Shown: in pieces, positions 33,351 to 41,971 of the stretch
How the letters are laid out: every line of letters begins with the position of its first letter
Numbering within the stretch: position 1 is the stretch's first letter
Assembly: GCA_963667515.2 (NCBI GenBank)
Contig: CAXXXY010000006.1
Span: forward strand, 558,001-622,000
Length of the DNA stretch: 64,000 bases
Reading direction: 5' to 3'
Source: VYDC01 sp963667515
GTDB taxonomy: Bacteria > Chloroflexota > Dehalococcoidia > UBA2979
Notes under the pieces: generated by a model
What the model was told of the DNA's origin: nothing
Databases searched by the model: none
The model's input: only the letters and a program-made list of their open reading frames with translations
Made by a program: the position numbers and the translations under genes

Positions 33351-34631
33351 GTGCAGCGACGAGGCGCAGGGCGCCGCGACCAGCGCGAGCTCGTGGGCGT
33401 CGCGCGCGAGCTGTGGGCGCGCAGCCGCACGGCGGTGCGGCGCTCCCCGGGGCTCGCCGTGCTCTCGGCGCTGCTGGGCGTCTCGCTGTGGATCTTCGTC
33501 ACGGAGGAGCAGAACCCCACGGTCGTCGACACCTTCCCCGTGCCGATCGCCGTGGGCGCGGTCAACGTGGCCTCGGGCATCGCCGTCGCCAACACCGTCG
33601 AGCCCGTGCAGGTGCGAGTCTCGGCTCCGGAGGACCGCTGGGAGCAGCTGACCTCGGCGAACTTCCAGGCGATCGCCGACCTCAACGGGTTGGAGGCGCG
33701 CGAGCAGCAGGTGCCGGTGCGCGTCGAGGTCACGGGCGTGCGCAGCGTGCGGGTGATCGAGGTGATTCCGGCGACGGTGCTCGTCAACCTCGAGGACTTC
33801 GTGACGCGCGAGGTCGAGGTGGTCGCGAGCACCTTCGGCACCCCGCCGCTGGGCTACGACGTGACGGGCACGACGCCCGAGGTGGCGACCGTCGAGATCT
33901 CCGGCCCCGAGTCGCTGGTGGCGCTGGTGGGGGAGGTGGTCGCCAACATCAACGTCACGGGGCTCACGGTTAGCCTCCCGATCTCCGTGGACCTGACGCC
34001 CGAGGGACTCAGCGGCGGCGAGGTGCGCGGCGTGCGGGTGGAGCCGCCGTCGGTGCGCGTCACCGTCGAGGTGGCGCAGACCACGCTGACCCGCGCGATC
34101 CCGCTCACCCCCGCGCTGATCGGGGAGCCGGCGGGCGGCTTCCGCGTCACCGGCGTCGCGGTGTTCCCGCCGACGCTGGCCGTGCGGGGCCCGCTCACGG
34201 AGCTGCAGGGGGTCGACGCGCTCGAGCTCTCGCCCGTCGACGTCAGCGGCGCGCGCGGCTCGGTCAGCCGGCAGGTCACGCCCCGCGATCTGCCGCCGAA
34301 GCTCTCCCCGGTCAACCTCCAGCTGGTGACGGTGCTGGTGACGATCGCCCCCGTCGACGGCACGCTGCGGCTGGAGCTCGCACCCGAGGCCGAGGGCGTC
34401 GCCGACGGGCTGGCCGCGGTGCTGGACGCGGAGAGCGTGGTGATCGTGATCGAGGGGCCGCAGCCCACGCTGAACGAGCTGGTGCGCGGGGACGTGCGCG
34501 TGATCGCCGACCTCGGCGGCGGCGCCGTCGGCCCCTTCGAGGTGGCGGCGCGCGTGCAGCTGCCCGCGGGCCTGACGCTGGTCTCGGTGCGGCCCGGGGT
34601 GCTCTCCGGTACGCTGATCCTCGATGAGTGA
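33351..34631 (+). CDS. YbbR-repeat protein, CdaA regulator (CdaR-like)
   Basis: This 426-residue protein has a short cytoplasmic start, one membrane helix (GLAVLSALLGVSLWIFVTEE, about residues 34-53), then an extracytoplasmic region of about four YbbR repeats with recurrent patterns such as VPVRVEVTG-VRSVRVIEVIP and VEISGPESLVALV. YbbR proteins bind CdaA and tune c-di-AMP synthesis. It begins 1 bp after the cdaA stop with GTG. Its last codons overlap the der ATG by 8 bp (ATGAGTGA). The three genes are therefore one transcription unit. Confidence 0.9.
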   Translation: MQRRGAGRRDQRELVGVARELWARSRTAVRRSPGLAVLSALLGVSLWIFVTEEQNPTVVDTFPVPIAVGAVNVASGIAVANTVEPVQVRVSAPEDRWEQLTSANFQAIADLNGLEAREQQVPVRVEVTGVRSVRVIEVIPATVLVNLEDFVTREVEVVASTFGTPPLGYDVTGTTPEVATVEISGPESLVALVGEVVANINVTGLTVSLPISVDLTPEGLSGGEVRGVRVEPPSVRVTVEVAQTTLTRAIPLTPALIGEPAGGFRVTGVAVFPPTLAVRGPLTELQGVDALELSPVDVSGARGSVSRQVTPRDLPPKLSPVNLQLVTVLVTIAPVDGTLRLELAPEAEGVADGLAAVLDAESVVIVIEGPQPTLNELVRGDVRVIADLGGGAVGPFEVAARVQLPAGLTLVSVRPGVLSGTLILDE

Positions 34632-36081
34632 GCGTGCTCCCCTGGTCGCCATCGTCGGCCGTCCCAACGTCGGCAAGTCGGCGCTCTTCAACCGCCTGAC
34701 GCGCAGCCGCGGGGCGCTGGTGGAGGATCTCCCCGGCACTACGCGCGACCGCATTTACGGCCGACTGGAGTGGCGCGGGCGGCGCCTCTCCGTCGTCGAC
34801 ACGGGCGGGCTGGCGGGCGCCGACGAAGACCCGTTCGCGCCGCTGGTGCGCGAGGGCATCGTGCACGCGCTCGAGGAGGCCGACGCGGCGCTGCTGGTGG
34901 TCGACGGCGCCGCGCCGCTGACCTCGGCCGACCACGAGATCGCCGAGCTGCTGCGCCGCTCCGGACTGCACGTGCTGGTGGTGGCGAACAAGTCCGACCG
35001 CTCCTCCGCGCGCGCGCTGATCGGCGAGGCCCACGCGCTGGCGCTCGGCGCCCCGATCGGGATCTCCGCGTACCACGGCATGGGCGTCGGCGAGCTGCTG
35101 GACGCGGTGCTCGATCTGCTGCCGCAGGCGCCCGAGTCCGACGCGGCCGCCGAGGAGCGGCCGATCCGCGTCGCGATCGTCGGGCGCCCCAACGTCGGCA
35201 AGTCCTCGCTCGTGAACGCGATCCTCGGCGAGTCGCGGGTCATCGTCTCCGACGTGCCCGGCACCACGCGCGACGCCGTCGACACGCCGTTCGCCTTCGA
35301 GGGGCGGTCGATGCTGCTCATCGACACGGCGGGGATCCGCCGCCGCGGGCGCGTGGAGCGCGGCGTGGAGCGCCACTCCGTGCAGCGGGCGCAGCGCGCG
35401 ATCGACCGCGCGGACGCGGTCGTGCTCGTGATCGACCAGGCGGAGCCGCTGGCCGCGCAGGACGCGCACATCGCGGGCTACGCGCAGGAGCACGCCACGG
35501 GGCTCGTGCTGGCCGTGGCGAAATGGGACCTCGTGCCCGAGGCGATCGAGCCGCGCGACATGGGCTCCGCGATCGACCGCCGCTACCACTTCGTGCCGTG
35601 GGCGCCCGTGCTGGTCACCTCCTCGGTCACCGGCGAGGGCGTCCGCGATCTGCTGGAGGTCGTGTCGCACATCGCCGAGGTGCGCCGCCGCCGCGTGCAG
35701 ACCTCGGAGCTGAACCTCACGCTGCGTCGCGCCGTCTCGCGGCACGCACCGCCCAGCAGCGGCACCAAGCGGCTGCGGCTGCTCTACGCGACGCAGGCCG
35801 AGGTGGAGCCGCCCACCTTCGTGCTCTTCGTCAACGACCCGTCGCTGGTGCACTTCTCCTACCACCGCTACCTGGAGAACCGCATCCGCGACGCCTTCGA
35901 CTTCGCGGGCACGGGCATCCGGCTGATCTTCCGCGCGCGCGCCAACCTGCCGCCCGAGGAGCGGGCCGCCGCCGCCGAGCGCCGTTCCGGCCGGCGCGGC
36001 GCGGGGCGCGGGCGCGCGCTCGCCGCCGAGCCCGCCGCGGGCGGGCCCTCGGAGCCCACGGCGGTGGGGGCGGGCGGATGA
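34624..36081 (+). CDS. der: Ribosome-assembly GTPase Der (EngA)
   Basis: This 485-residue protein has two GTPase domains, each with a P-loop (VGRPNVGKSALF at about residue 10 and VGRPNVGKSSLV at about 183), DTGGL and DTAGI switch II motifs, and a C-terminal KH-like domain. Der matures the 50S subunit. In the first domain the base-recognition motif is NKSD; in the second it reads AKWD, with Ala replacing the conserved Asn, which should weaken guanine contacts. The C-terminus is an Ala/Gly/Arg-rich tail of about 35 residues. Stop at 36079-36081 lies within a duplicated start region of plsY. Confidence 0.95.
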   Translation: MSERAPLVAIVGRPNVGKSALFNRLTRSRGALVEDLPGTTRDRIYGRLEWRGRRLSVVDTGGLAGADEDPFAPLVREGIVHALEEADAALLVVDGAAPLTSADHEIAELLRRSGLHVLVVANKSDRSSARALIGEAHALALGAPIGISAYHGMGVGELLDAVLDLLPQAPESDAAAEERPIRVAIVGRPNVGKSSLVNAILGESRVIVSDVPGTTRDAVDTPFAFEGRSMLLIDTAGIRRRGRVERGVERHSVQRAQRAIDRADAVVLVIDQAEPLAAQDAHIAGYAQEHATGLVLAVAKWDLVPEAIEPRDMGSAIDRRYHFVPWAPVLVTSSVTGEGVRDLLEVVSHIAEVRRRRVQTSELNLTLRRAVSRHAPPSSGTKRLRLLYATQAEVEPPTFVLFVNDPSLVHFSYHRYLENRIRDAFDFAGTGIRLIFRARANLPPEERAAAAERRSGRRGAGRGRALAAEPAAGGPSEPTAVGAGG

Positions 36082-36119
36082 GCTGGCTGCGCGGGCGGGC
36101 GGGCGGATGAGCTGGCTGC
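36072..36119 (+). repeat. Tandem duplication of the plsY start region
   Basis: GGGCGGATGAGCTGGCTGC occurs at 36072-36090 and again at 36101-36119 (period 29 bp). The first copy supplies the der stop TGA and a second ATG in the plsY-like context that opens a ten-codon frame ending at the true plsY ATG (ATGA). The result is a decoy start upstream of plsY. Confidence 0.75.
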
Positions 36120-36733
36120 TCAATGGGGCGATCGGCTACCTGCTCGGCTCGATCCCGAGCGGGGTGCTCGTGGGCCGTCTCGCCACGGGCCGTGACGTAC
36201 GCGAGTACGGCTCGGGCAAGTCGGGTTTCACCAACACGCTGCGCTCGGCGGGCGTCGGCGCGGCGCTGGTCGTGGTGCTCGCGGACATCGCGAAGGGCGC
36301 GTTGCCCGTGCTGATCGGCCGCCTCGTCTTCGACGATCCGTGGGCGGTGGCCGTGGGCGGGGTCGCCGCCGTCGCCGGCCACAACTGGCCGCTCTTCGCG
36401 GGCTTCCGCGGCGGCCGCGGCGTGGCGACGAGCTTCGGCGCCTTCGCGGCGATGGCGCCGCCGGCCGCGCTCGCCGTCTTCGTGCTCGGCATGCTGCTGC
36501 TCGCCGCCACGCGCTACGTCTCGCTGACCTCGATGGCGGCGACCGCGGCGGGCTTCCTCGCGATCCTCGCGCTCGTGCTCGCCGACCGGCTGCCCGCGCC
36601 CTACCTGCTCTTCGCCGTCGCGGCGGGCGCCGCCGTGGAGCTCTCGCACCTGGGCAACGCGCGGCGGCTGCTCGCGGGCACCGAGCCGAAGCTCGGCCGC
36701 GGCGGCGTGCCGCGGAGCGGCCTGCAATCGTGA
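36107..36733 (+). CDS. plsY: Acyl-phosphate:glycerol-3-phosphate acyltransferase
   Basis: This 208-residue membrane enzyme makes lysophosphatidic acid from acyl phosphate and glycerol-3-phosphate. Family motifs: LLGSIPSGVLVGRLATG, REYGSGKSGFTNTLR, and GHNWPLFAGFRGGRGVATS. Five hydrophobic segments are evident (for example AAALVVVLADIAKGALPVLI and AALAVFVLGMLLLAATRYV). ATG at 36107 is chosen over the decoy ATG at 36078, whose frame closes after ten codons. The stop overlaps the gpsA GTG (GTGA), pairing glycerol-3-phosphate formation and use. Confidence 0.94.
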   Translation: MSWLLNGAIGYLLGSIPSGVLVGRLATGRDVREYGSGKSGFTNTLRSAGVGAALVVVLADIAKGALPVLIGRLVFDDPWAVAVGGVAAVAGHNWPLFAGFRGGRGVATSFGAFAAMAPPAALAVFVLGMLLLAATRYVSLTSMAATAAGFLAILALVLADRLPAPYLLFAVAAGAAVELSHLGNARRLLAGTEPKLGRGGVPRSGLQS

Positions 36734-37779
36734 CCGCCTCGGCGCCCAGGGGAGCGCCCAGCCGCGTGCGACGCGCCGCGGTGGTGGGCACCACCGCGTG
36801 GGGCACCACGCTCGCGCTGCTGCTCACGCGGAACGGCGTTCCCACCACCCTGCTCGCGCGCGACGAAGACGAGGCGGCGCGCCTGACGGCGGCGGGCGAG
36901 CACGTGCGTCGGCTGCCGGGTGCGCGCTTCCCCGCGGCGCTCGCCGTCGAGGCCGCGCCCGCGGCGCTGCGCGAGGCCGACCTACTCTGCCTCGCCGTCC
37001 CCTCGCGCACGATGGCGGAGAACCTCGCGCGCCTCGCCCCGCACGTGGCGCCGGGCGCCGTCGTGCTCTCGGCGACGAAGGGAATCGAGCGCGAGAGCGG
37101 CCGGCGCATGAGCGAGCTCGTCGCCGACGCGCTCCCCGGCCACGCGATCGCCGTGCTCTCCGGCCCCAACCTCTCGCGCGAGGTGGCGGCGGGCCTCCCC
37201 GGCACCACCGTCATCGCCAGCGCCAGCGGGGAGGTGGCCGCGGCGCTGCGCATCGCCTTCCACTCCACCAGCTTCCGCGTCTACAGCTCGAGCGACCTGG
37301 TGGGCGTCGAGCTGGGCGGCGCGCTCAAGAACGTGATCGCGATCGCGGGCGGGATCGTCGACGCGCTGGGCTACGGAGACAACGCGAAGGCGGCGCTCCT
37401 CACACGGGGCCTCGCGGAGATGACACGCCTCGGCGTCGCGGCGGGCGCCGAGGCGCTGACCTTCCAGGGGCTCGCGGGCGTCGGCGATCTGATCGCCTCG
37501 GCGTACAGCCCGCTCGCGCGCAACCGCCGCCTCGGCGAGCTGCTGGGGCGCGGCGTCGAGCTCGAGGCGGCGCTGGCCGAGCTCGAGGGCACCGCCGAGG
37601 GCGCCGTGACCACGCCGGCCGCGCTCGCGCTCGCGGGTCGCCTCGGCGTCGAGATGCCGATCGCCGAGGGGCTCGCCGCCATCCTCGCGGGCCGCCTCTC
37701 GCCCGAGCAGGCGGTGCGGGCGCTGATGGAGCGCCTGCCGAAGTCCGAGCTCGCCGTGGCGCCGGGAGCGGCGCGGTGA
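36730..37779 (+). CDS. gpsA: NAD(P)-dependent glycerol-3-phosphate dehydrogenase
   Basis: This 349-residue protein makes sn-glycerol-3-phosphate from dihydroxyacetone phosphate. The nucleotide loop reads VVGTTAWGTTLALLL, with Thr-Thr where most homologues have two small residues, then VPSRTMAENL, SATKGIE, LSGPNLSREVAAGLP, and the catalytic lysine segment ELGGALKNVIAIAGGI. The N-terminal 14 residues (from GTG 36730) are a short extension. It is coupled to plsY upstream and to the HEAT-repeat gene downstream by GTGA overlaps. Confidence 0.94.
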   Translation: MTASAPRGAPSRVRRAAVVGTTAWGTTLALLLTRNGVPTTLLARDEDEAARLTAAGEHVRRLPGARFPAALAVEAAPAALREADLLCLAVPSRTMAENLARLAPHVAPGAVVLSATKGIERESGRRMSELVADALPGHAIAVLSGPNLSREVAAGLPGTTVIASASGEVAAALRIAFHSTSFRVYSSSDLVGVELGGALKNVIAIAGGIVDALGYGDNAKAALLTRGLAEMTRLGVAAGAEALTFQGLAGVGDLIASAYSPLARNRRLGELLGRGVELEAALAELEGTAEGAVTTPAALALAGRLGVEMPIAEGLAAILAGRLSPEQAVRALMERLPKSELAVAPGAAR

Positions 37780-38891
37780 CGGCGCAGGGCGGCGGCTGGG
37801 ACGAGCCGCCGGGTGGCGCGCGCCCGTCGGGCGAGCCGCCCCTCGACGGCGAGGACGCGGACGACGCCGGGGACGCGCCCGCCGTCGTCATCCCGCCCGA
37901 GGAGGTGCTCGCCGAGATCGGCGCGGGCTCCGCGCTGCCCGCGCGCGAGCGGCTGCGCGCGCTCTCCGACTGCCCGGACGAGGTGGTGGCCGGCTTCGTC
38001 GGGCTCTGGCCGCGGCTGGCCCCGGAGCGCCGCCGCGAGCTGCTGGCCGCGCTCGCCGCGCTCTCCGAGGAGGACGCGACCCTCGATTTCCACCGCGTCT
38101 GCCTCTCGGCGCTGCTCGACCCGGACGTGGCGACGCGCATCCTCGCGGTGCGCGGCCTGTGGGAGCAGGAGCGCCCCGACTACCTGCGGCTGCTGCTGGA
38201 CCGGCTGCGCCACGACGAGGAGGCGGCCGTGCGCGCCGAGGTCGCCGAGGCGCTCGGTCGCTTCATCGTCTCGATGGAGTTCGGGATGCTCGACGAGGAG
38301 CACACCGCGCTGCTCTCAGGCGATCTGCGCGAGGTCGCCGAGGACGTGACCGAGCCGGACGACGTGCGTGCGCGTGCGCTGGAGGCGCTGGGCGCCTCCA
38401 GCGAGGAGTGGGTCTCCGAGCTCATCGCCGACTTCTACCAGAGCGGCAGCGACCGGCTGCGGCTGGGCGCCGTGCGTGCGATGGGCCGCAACGCGCGTGA
38501 CGAGTGGCTGCCGCTGATCCTCGAGGCGACGGACGACGAGGATCCGGAGCTGCGCGCGGCCGCGGCGACGGCGGCCGGCTACCTGCTGCTGGACGACGCC
38601 GTCGACCCGCTGCTGCAGCTCGCCGTCGACGACGCCGAGGAGGAGGTGCAGGTCGCGGCGGTGGCGGGGCTGGGCGAGATCGCCAGCGACTTCGCGATCC
38701 GCGTGCTGCGCCGCCTCGCGCGGAAGGGGCTGCCCCACGTGGTGGCGGCGGCGCAGGAGGCGCTGGCGCACGCGCAGATGGTGCCGCTGGGCGCCTTCGA
38801 CGCGGCGGCCGCCGGCGAGCTCGAGGCCGACGGCGACGGCGACGCCGACGCGTCCGGGGACGGCGGCGACGAGGGCGAGGCAGGCGCATGA
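37776..38891 (+). CDS. HEAT-repeat protein, unknown function
   Basis: This 371-residue cytoplasmic protein has an acidic N-terminus (about 45 residues), then about seven HEAT-type helical repeats, for example LLDPDVATRILAVRGLWEQE, LLDRLRHDEEAAVRAEVAEA and LEATDDEDPELRAAAATAAG, and an acidic tail of alternating Gly, Asp and Ala. HEAT arrays bind proteins or nucleic acids. It is embedded between gpsA and a Nudix gene with overlaps on both sides, so it is expressed with phospholipid synthesis genes. No specific role is known to me. Confidence 0.8.
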   Translation: MTAQGGGWDEPPGGARPSGEPPLDGEDADDAGDAPAVVIPPEEVLAEIGAGSALPARERLRALSDCPDEVVAGFVGLWPRLAPERRRELLAALAALSEEDATLDFHRVCLSALLDPDVATRILAVRGLWEQERPDYLRLLLDRLRHDEEAAVRAEVAEALGRFIVSMEFGMLDEEHTALLSGDLREVAEDVTEPDDVRARALEALGASSEEWVSELIADFYQSGSDRLRLGAVRAMGRNARDEWLPLILEATDDEDPELRAAAATAAGYLLLDDAVDPLLQLAVDDAEEEVQVAAVAGLGEIASDFAIRVLRRLARKGLPHVVAAAQEALAHAQMVPLGAFDAAAAGELEADGDGDADASGDGGDEGEAGA

Positions 38892-39367
38892 GCCCGCGCC
38901 GGCTCGCCCGCCGCGAGGCCGTCTCCGCGGGCGGCGTCGTCTACCGTCGCGGCGCGGCCGGCATCGAGGTGGTGCTGGTGGCGCGGCTCCGCGAGGGGCT
39001 GTGGGCGCTGCCCAAGGGCACGCCCGAGCCCGGCGAGTCGCTGGAGCAGACGGCGCGGCGCGAGGTGCAGGAGGAGACCGGCCTGCGGGTGGAGATCGCG
39101 CGCCCGATCTCTCAGATTCACTACAGCTACCTCGTGCGCTCGCGCGGCATCCGCGTCGACAAGGTGGTGCACCACTACCTGATGGAGCCGCGCGGCGGCG
39201 ATGTCGACGATCACGACCACGAGTACGACCTCGCGGCGTGGGTGGAGGCGCAGGAGGCGATGCGCCGGCTGACCTACGACAACGAGCGGGATATGCTGCG
39301 GCTGGCGCTCGAGCTGCTGGAGCTCGAGCCGGGGCGGGGCGACGGCTCCCGGGAGGCGGCGGGGTGA
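38888..39367 (+). CDS. Nudix hydrolase
   Basis: This 159-residue protein has a complete Nudix box, GTPEPGESLEQTARREVQEE followed by TGL (about residues 46-68), preceded by LREGLWALPKG. The layout fits small MutT/Ap4A-type hydrolases. The C-terminal part (VHHYLMEPRGGDVDDHDHEY) holds an unusual His/Asp cluster that could be a metal or substrate contact. ATG 38888 overlaps the stop of the HEAT gene and its own stop overlaps the GNAT gene. Substrate unknown. Confidence 0.88.
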   Translation: MSPRRLARREAVSAGGVVYRRGAAGIEVVLVARLREGLWALPKGTPEPGESLEQTARREVQEETGLRVEIARPISQIHYSYLVRSRGIRVDKVVHHYLMEPRGGDVDDHDHEYDLAAWVEAQEAMRRLTYDNERDMLRLALELLELEPGRGDGSREAAG

Positions 39368-39957
39368 CGCGGACGGCGCCGCTGGTGATCGCCAGCGGTC
39401 GGCTGGTGCGGCTGCGCGAGAAGCAGCTCGACGACGCCGAGCTGGACTACGCGTGGCGCGCCGATCCGGAGCTGGCCGTCTTCGACGCCGCGCCGCCGCT
39501 CTCGATCTCCTTCCGCAGCTTCGTCACGACGCTCGCCGAGGAGCTCGACAGCCGGAGCCCCACGCGACGCGTCTTCGCCATCGAGGAGGCGGAGCGCTTC
39601 GAGCACATCGGCAACGTCATGTACTACGGCTACGACGTTGCCCGCGGCGAGGCGGAGCTGGGCATCACCATCGGCAACCGCGACTACTGGAGCCGCGGCT
39701 GCGGCGCCGAGGCGACGCGGCTGATCCTCGGCCACCTCTTCGAGGAGGTCGGCCTCGAGCGCGTCTACCTGCACACGCTGACGTGGAACCACCGGGCGCA
39801 GGAGTCGTTCCACAAGGCGGGCTTCCGCCGGGTGCGCGCCGTCCACCGCATGGGGCACGACTTCGTGCTCATGGAGGTGAGGCGCGCGGACCACCCCGCG
39901 GGTGGCGGGGCGCCGGACATCGACGCCGGCGACCGCTCCGCCGCCGCCCTCGACTAG
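39364..39957 (+). CDS. GNAT-family N-acetyltransferase, RimJ/RimL-like
   Basis: This 197-residue protein has the GNAT pattern of the RimJ/L branch: VRLREKQLDDAELDYAWRAD at the start, AELGITIGNRDYWSRGCGAE with the acetyl-CoA loop, ATRLILGHLFEEVGLERVYL and NHRAQESFHKAGFRRVRAV. Such enzymes acetylate protein N-termini, amino sugars or antibiotics. GTG at 39364 overlaps the Nudix stop and it is the last gene of the run from cdaA. The substrate is not predictable. Confidence 0.88.
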   Translation: MTRTAPLVIASGRLVRLREKQLDDAELDYAWRADPELAVFDAAPPLSISFRSFVTTLAEELDSRSPTRRVFAIEEAERFEHIGNVMYYGYDVARGEAELGITIGNRDYWSRGCGAEATRLILGHLFEEVGLERVYLHTLTWNHRAQESFHKAGFRRVRAVHRMGHDFVLMEVRRADHPAGGGAPDIDAGDRSAAALD

Positions 39958-39988
39958 CCCCCCAGCCCCTCGCCGTGCGGCGTGCCGG

Positions 39989-40906
39989 TTAGCCGACGGG
40001 CGGCGCCGGGTTCGCAAGGCCGCGCATCAGCTCCGTCGGCACGAGCTGCGCCAGCTCCGCGATCTCCCACGGCGCGTGTAGGTACGGCTTGTTGATCGAG
40101 CGCAGCGGCTGCGCCTCGTGCGCGATCGAGACCTTGCCGGCGCCCACGTAGAAGACGCAGCCGTTGATGTCCCAGGCCTGGTCCGTGCACAGGTAGGCCA
40201 CCATCGGCGCCACGTGCGCGGGATCGGCGCGCGTCGGCTGCGGCGCCAGCGTCGCGATGCCCGAGCCGGCCCGCGCGCTGCGGGCGCTCTCCGTCACCGA
40301 CTGCGTCATGCGCGTGTCGGCGGTGGGCGCGATCGCATTCGAGGTGACGGCGTAGCGGCCCAGGTCGGCCGCGAGGCAGCGCGTCATCCCCGCGATCCCG
40401 GCCTTCGCCGCGCCGTAGTTCGCCTGCCCCGAGTTGCCGATCAGGCCCGAGCTGGAGCTGAAGCCGATCAGCCGCCCGAAGCGCTGCTGGCGCATCAGCT
40501 GCGAGACGGGCCGCACAAGGTGGAAGTAACCCGCGAGGTGCACGGCGATCACCGCGTCCCACTCGTCCTTCGCCATGTTGAAGACCATGCGGTCGCGCAG
40601 GATGCCGGCCGCGTGGATCACGGCGTCGATGCGGCCGAAGCTGTCGACGCCGTGCTGGATCATCGCGGCGCCGCCCTCGGGCGTGGCGACCGTGCCCGCG
40701 TCCGCGACGGCCGAGCCGCCCTCGTCGACGATCGCCTGCGCCACCTCCTCGGCGGGGCCGGCGGAGCCGCCCGTCCCGTCGAGGTGGACGCCGGGGTCGT
40801 TCACCACCACGTTCGCGCCCAGCCGGCCGAGCAGCAGCGCCACCTCGCGGCCAATGCCGCCCGCCGCGCCCGTCACCAGCGCCGTCCGTCCCTCGAGTGC
40901 CGTCAT
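39989..40906 (-). CDS. Short-chain dehydrogenase/reductase with C-terminal extension (copy 1)
   Basis: This 305-residue SDR has TALVTGAAGGIGREVA (cofactor loop), VVVNDPGVHLDGTG, a Ser in FSSSSGLIG and the catalytic YGAAK. It resembles the hydroxyacyl-CoA dehydrogenase part of MFE-2-type proteins. After the usual end near residue 245 it has about 60 extra residues (WDINGCVFYVGAGKVSIAHE, then PWEIAELAQLVP) that are also present in the neighbouring SDR at 40962. The pair are about half identical and probably arose by duplication. It is the last gene of the minus-strand acyl-CoA operon. Confidence 0.88.
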   Translation of the reverse strand: MTALEGRTALVTGAAGGIGREVALLLGRLGANVVVNDPGVHLDGTGGSAGPAEEVAQAIVDEGGSAVADAGTVATPEGGAAMIQHGVDSFGRIDAVIHAAGILRDRMVFNMAKDEWDAVIAVHLAGYFHLVRPVSQLMRQQRFGRLIGFSSSSGLIGNSGQANYGAAKAGIAGMTRCLAADLGRYAVTSNAIAPTADTRMTQSVTESARSARAGSGIATLAPQPTRADPAHVAPMVAYLCTDQAWDINGCVFYVGAGKVSIAHEAQPLRSINKPYLHAPWEIAELAQLVPTELMRGLANPAPPVG

Positions 40907-40961
40907 CGCGCCGCTCCCTGCGTCGTTCGCCGTGCCGCTCGCTGGCCCGCTCGCCCGGCCC

Positions 40962-41906
40962 TCACGAGAGCTTCCGCGTGTGGGTGTCGCGCCCCGGCAC
41001 CTCCGTGTCGTCGGGCGGTGGCGAGGCGTTGCGCCGCCGCCGCATCAGCACGTAGTGCACGCCGTCGTCCAGCTCGGGGAGCGTCCACGGCGGCGACGGC
41101 GTGAAGATCGTGTGCTCGGGCACCGGCTGGTGCGCCACCGAGACGCGGCCCCCCTGCACGTGGAAGATCTGCCCGTTGATGTCCCACGCCTCGTCCGAGG
41201 CGAGGTAGCCGATCATCGGCGCCACGTGCTCCGCCTCGCGCATCCCGGCGAAGGCCGATCGGGGCGCCTCGCTGCGGCCGCTCCCGCCGCCCGGTACGCC
41301 CTCGGTCATGCGCGTGGCCGCCACGGGCGAGACGGCGTTCACCGTCACGCCGTAGCGCCCGACGTCGCGCGCCGCCACGCGCGTCAGGCCCGCGATCGCG
41401 GCCTTCGCCGCGCCGTAGTTCACCTGCCCGATGTTGCCCAGCAGCCCGGAGACGGAGGTGAAGTTGATGATCCGCCCGGCGCGCTGCGCGCGCATCTGCA
41501 GCGAGGCCGGGCGGATCGTGTGGAAGTGACCGTGGAGGTGGACCGCGATCACGGCGTCCCACTCCTCCTGCGCCATGTTGAAGATCATGCGGTCGCGCAG
41601 GATGCCCGCGCAGTTCACGAGGATGTCGAGACGCCCGTAGGCGTCGACGGCCTGCTGCACCATCGCCTCGCCGCCCTCGGGCTCGGCGACGGAGTCGAAG
41701 TTGCCCTGCGCCTCGCCGCCCGCCGCGACGATGGCGTTGGCCGTCTGCTCGGCGGGGCCGTTGTCGTGGCCCGTGCCGTCGGTGCTCACGCCTGGGTCGT
41801 TGACCACGACGCGCGCGCCCTCCGCGCCCAGCAGCTGCGCCACCGCCTGACCGATCCCGCGACCGGCGCCCGTCACCAGCGCGACCTTGCCGTCCAGCGC
41901 TCCCAT
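40962..41906 (-). CDS. Short-chain dehydrogenase/reductase with C-terminal extension (copy 2)
   Basis: This 314-residue protein starts at ATG 41906 after GAGGAG. It has ALVTGAGRGIGQAVA, VVVNDPGVSTDGTGHDNGP, TSVSGLLGN and the catalytic YGAAK. The extension reads WDINGQIFHVQGGRVSVAHQ, then PSPPWTLPELDD and an Arg-rich end. It parallels the SDR at 39989, 55 bp away, suggesting two hydroxyacyl-CoA or keto-steroid steps of related substrates. Assignment to SDR is certain; the substrate is inferred from the operon only. Confidence 0.88.
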   Translation of the reverse strand: MGALDGKVALVTGAGRGIGQAVAQLLGAEGARVVVNDPGVSTDGTGHDNGPAEQTANAIVAAGGEAQGNFDSVAEPEGGEAMVQQAVDAYGRLDILVNCAGILRDRMIFNMAQEEWDAVIAVHLHGHFHTIRPASLQMRAQRAGRIINFTSVSGLLGNIGQVNYGAAKAAIAGLTRVAARDVGRYGVTVNAVSPVAATRMTEGVPGGGSGRSEAPRSAFAGMREAEHVAPMIGYLASDEAWDINGQIFHVQGGRVSVAHQPVPEHTIFTPSPPWTLPELDDGVHYVLMRRRRNASPPPDDTEVPGRDTHTRKLS

Positions 41907-41971
41907 GAATCGCTCCTCTGCTGTGCCCGTCGGCACGCGCGTCTCGGCCCCACCCGGGGGCGTCGGCGCGC

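Noticed and set aside
33345..33365. Copy of the 3'-end hairpin element at the cdaA/ybbR junction (CTAGGGTGCAGCG)
   Set aside because: Only 13 bp match, the hairpin cannot form, and the sequence is constrained by coding on both sides.
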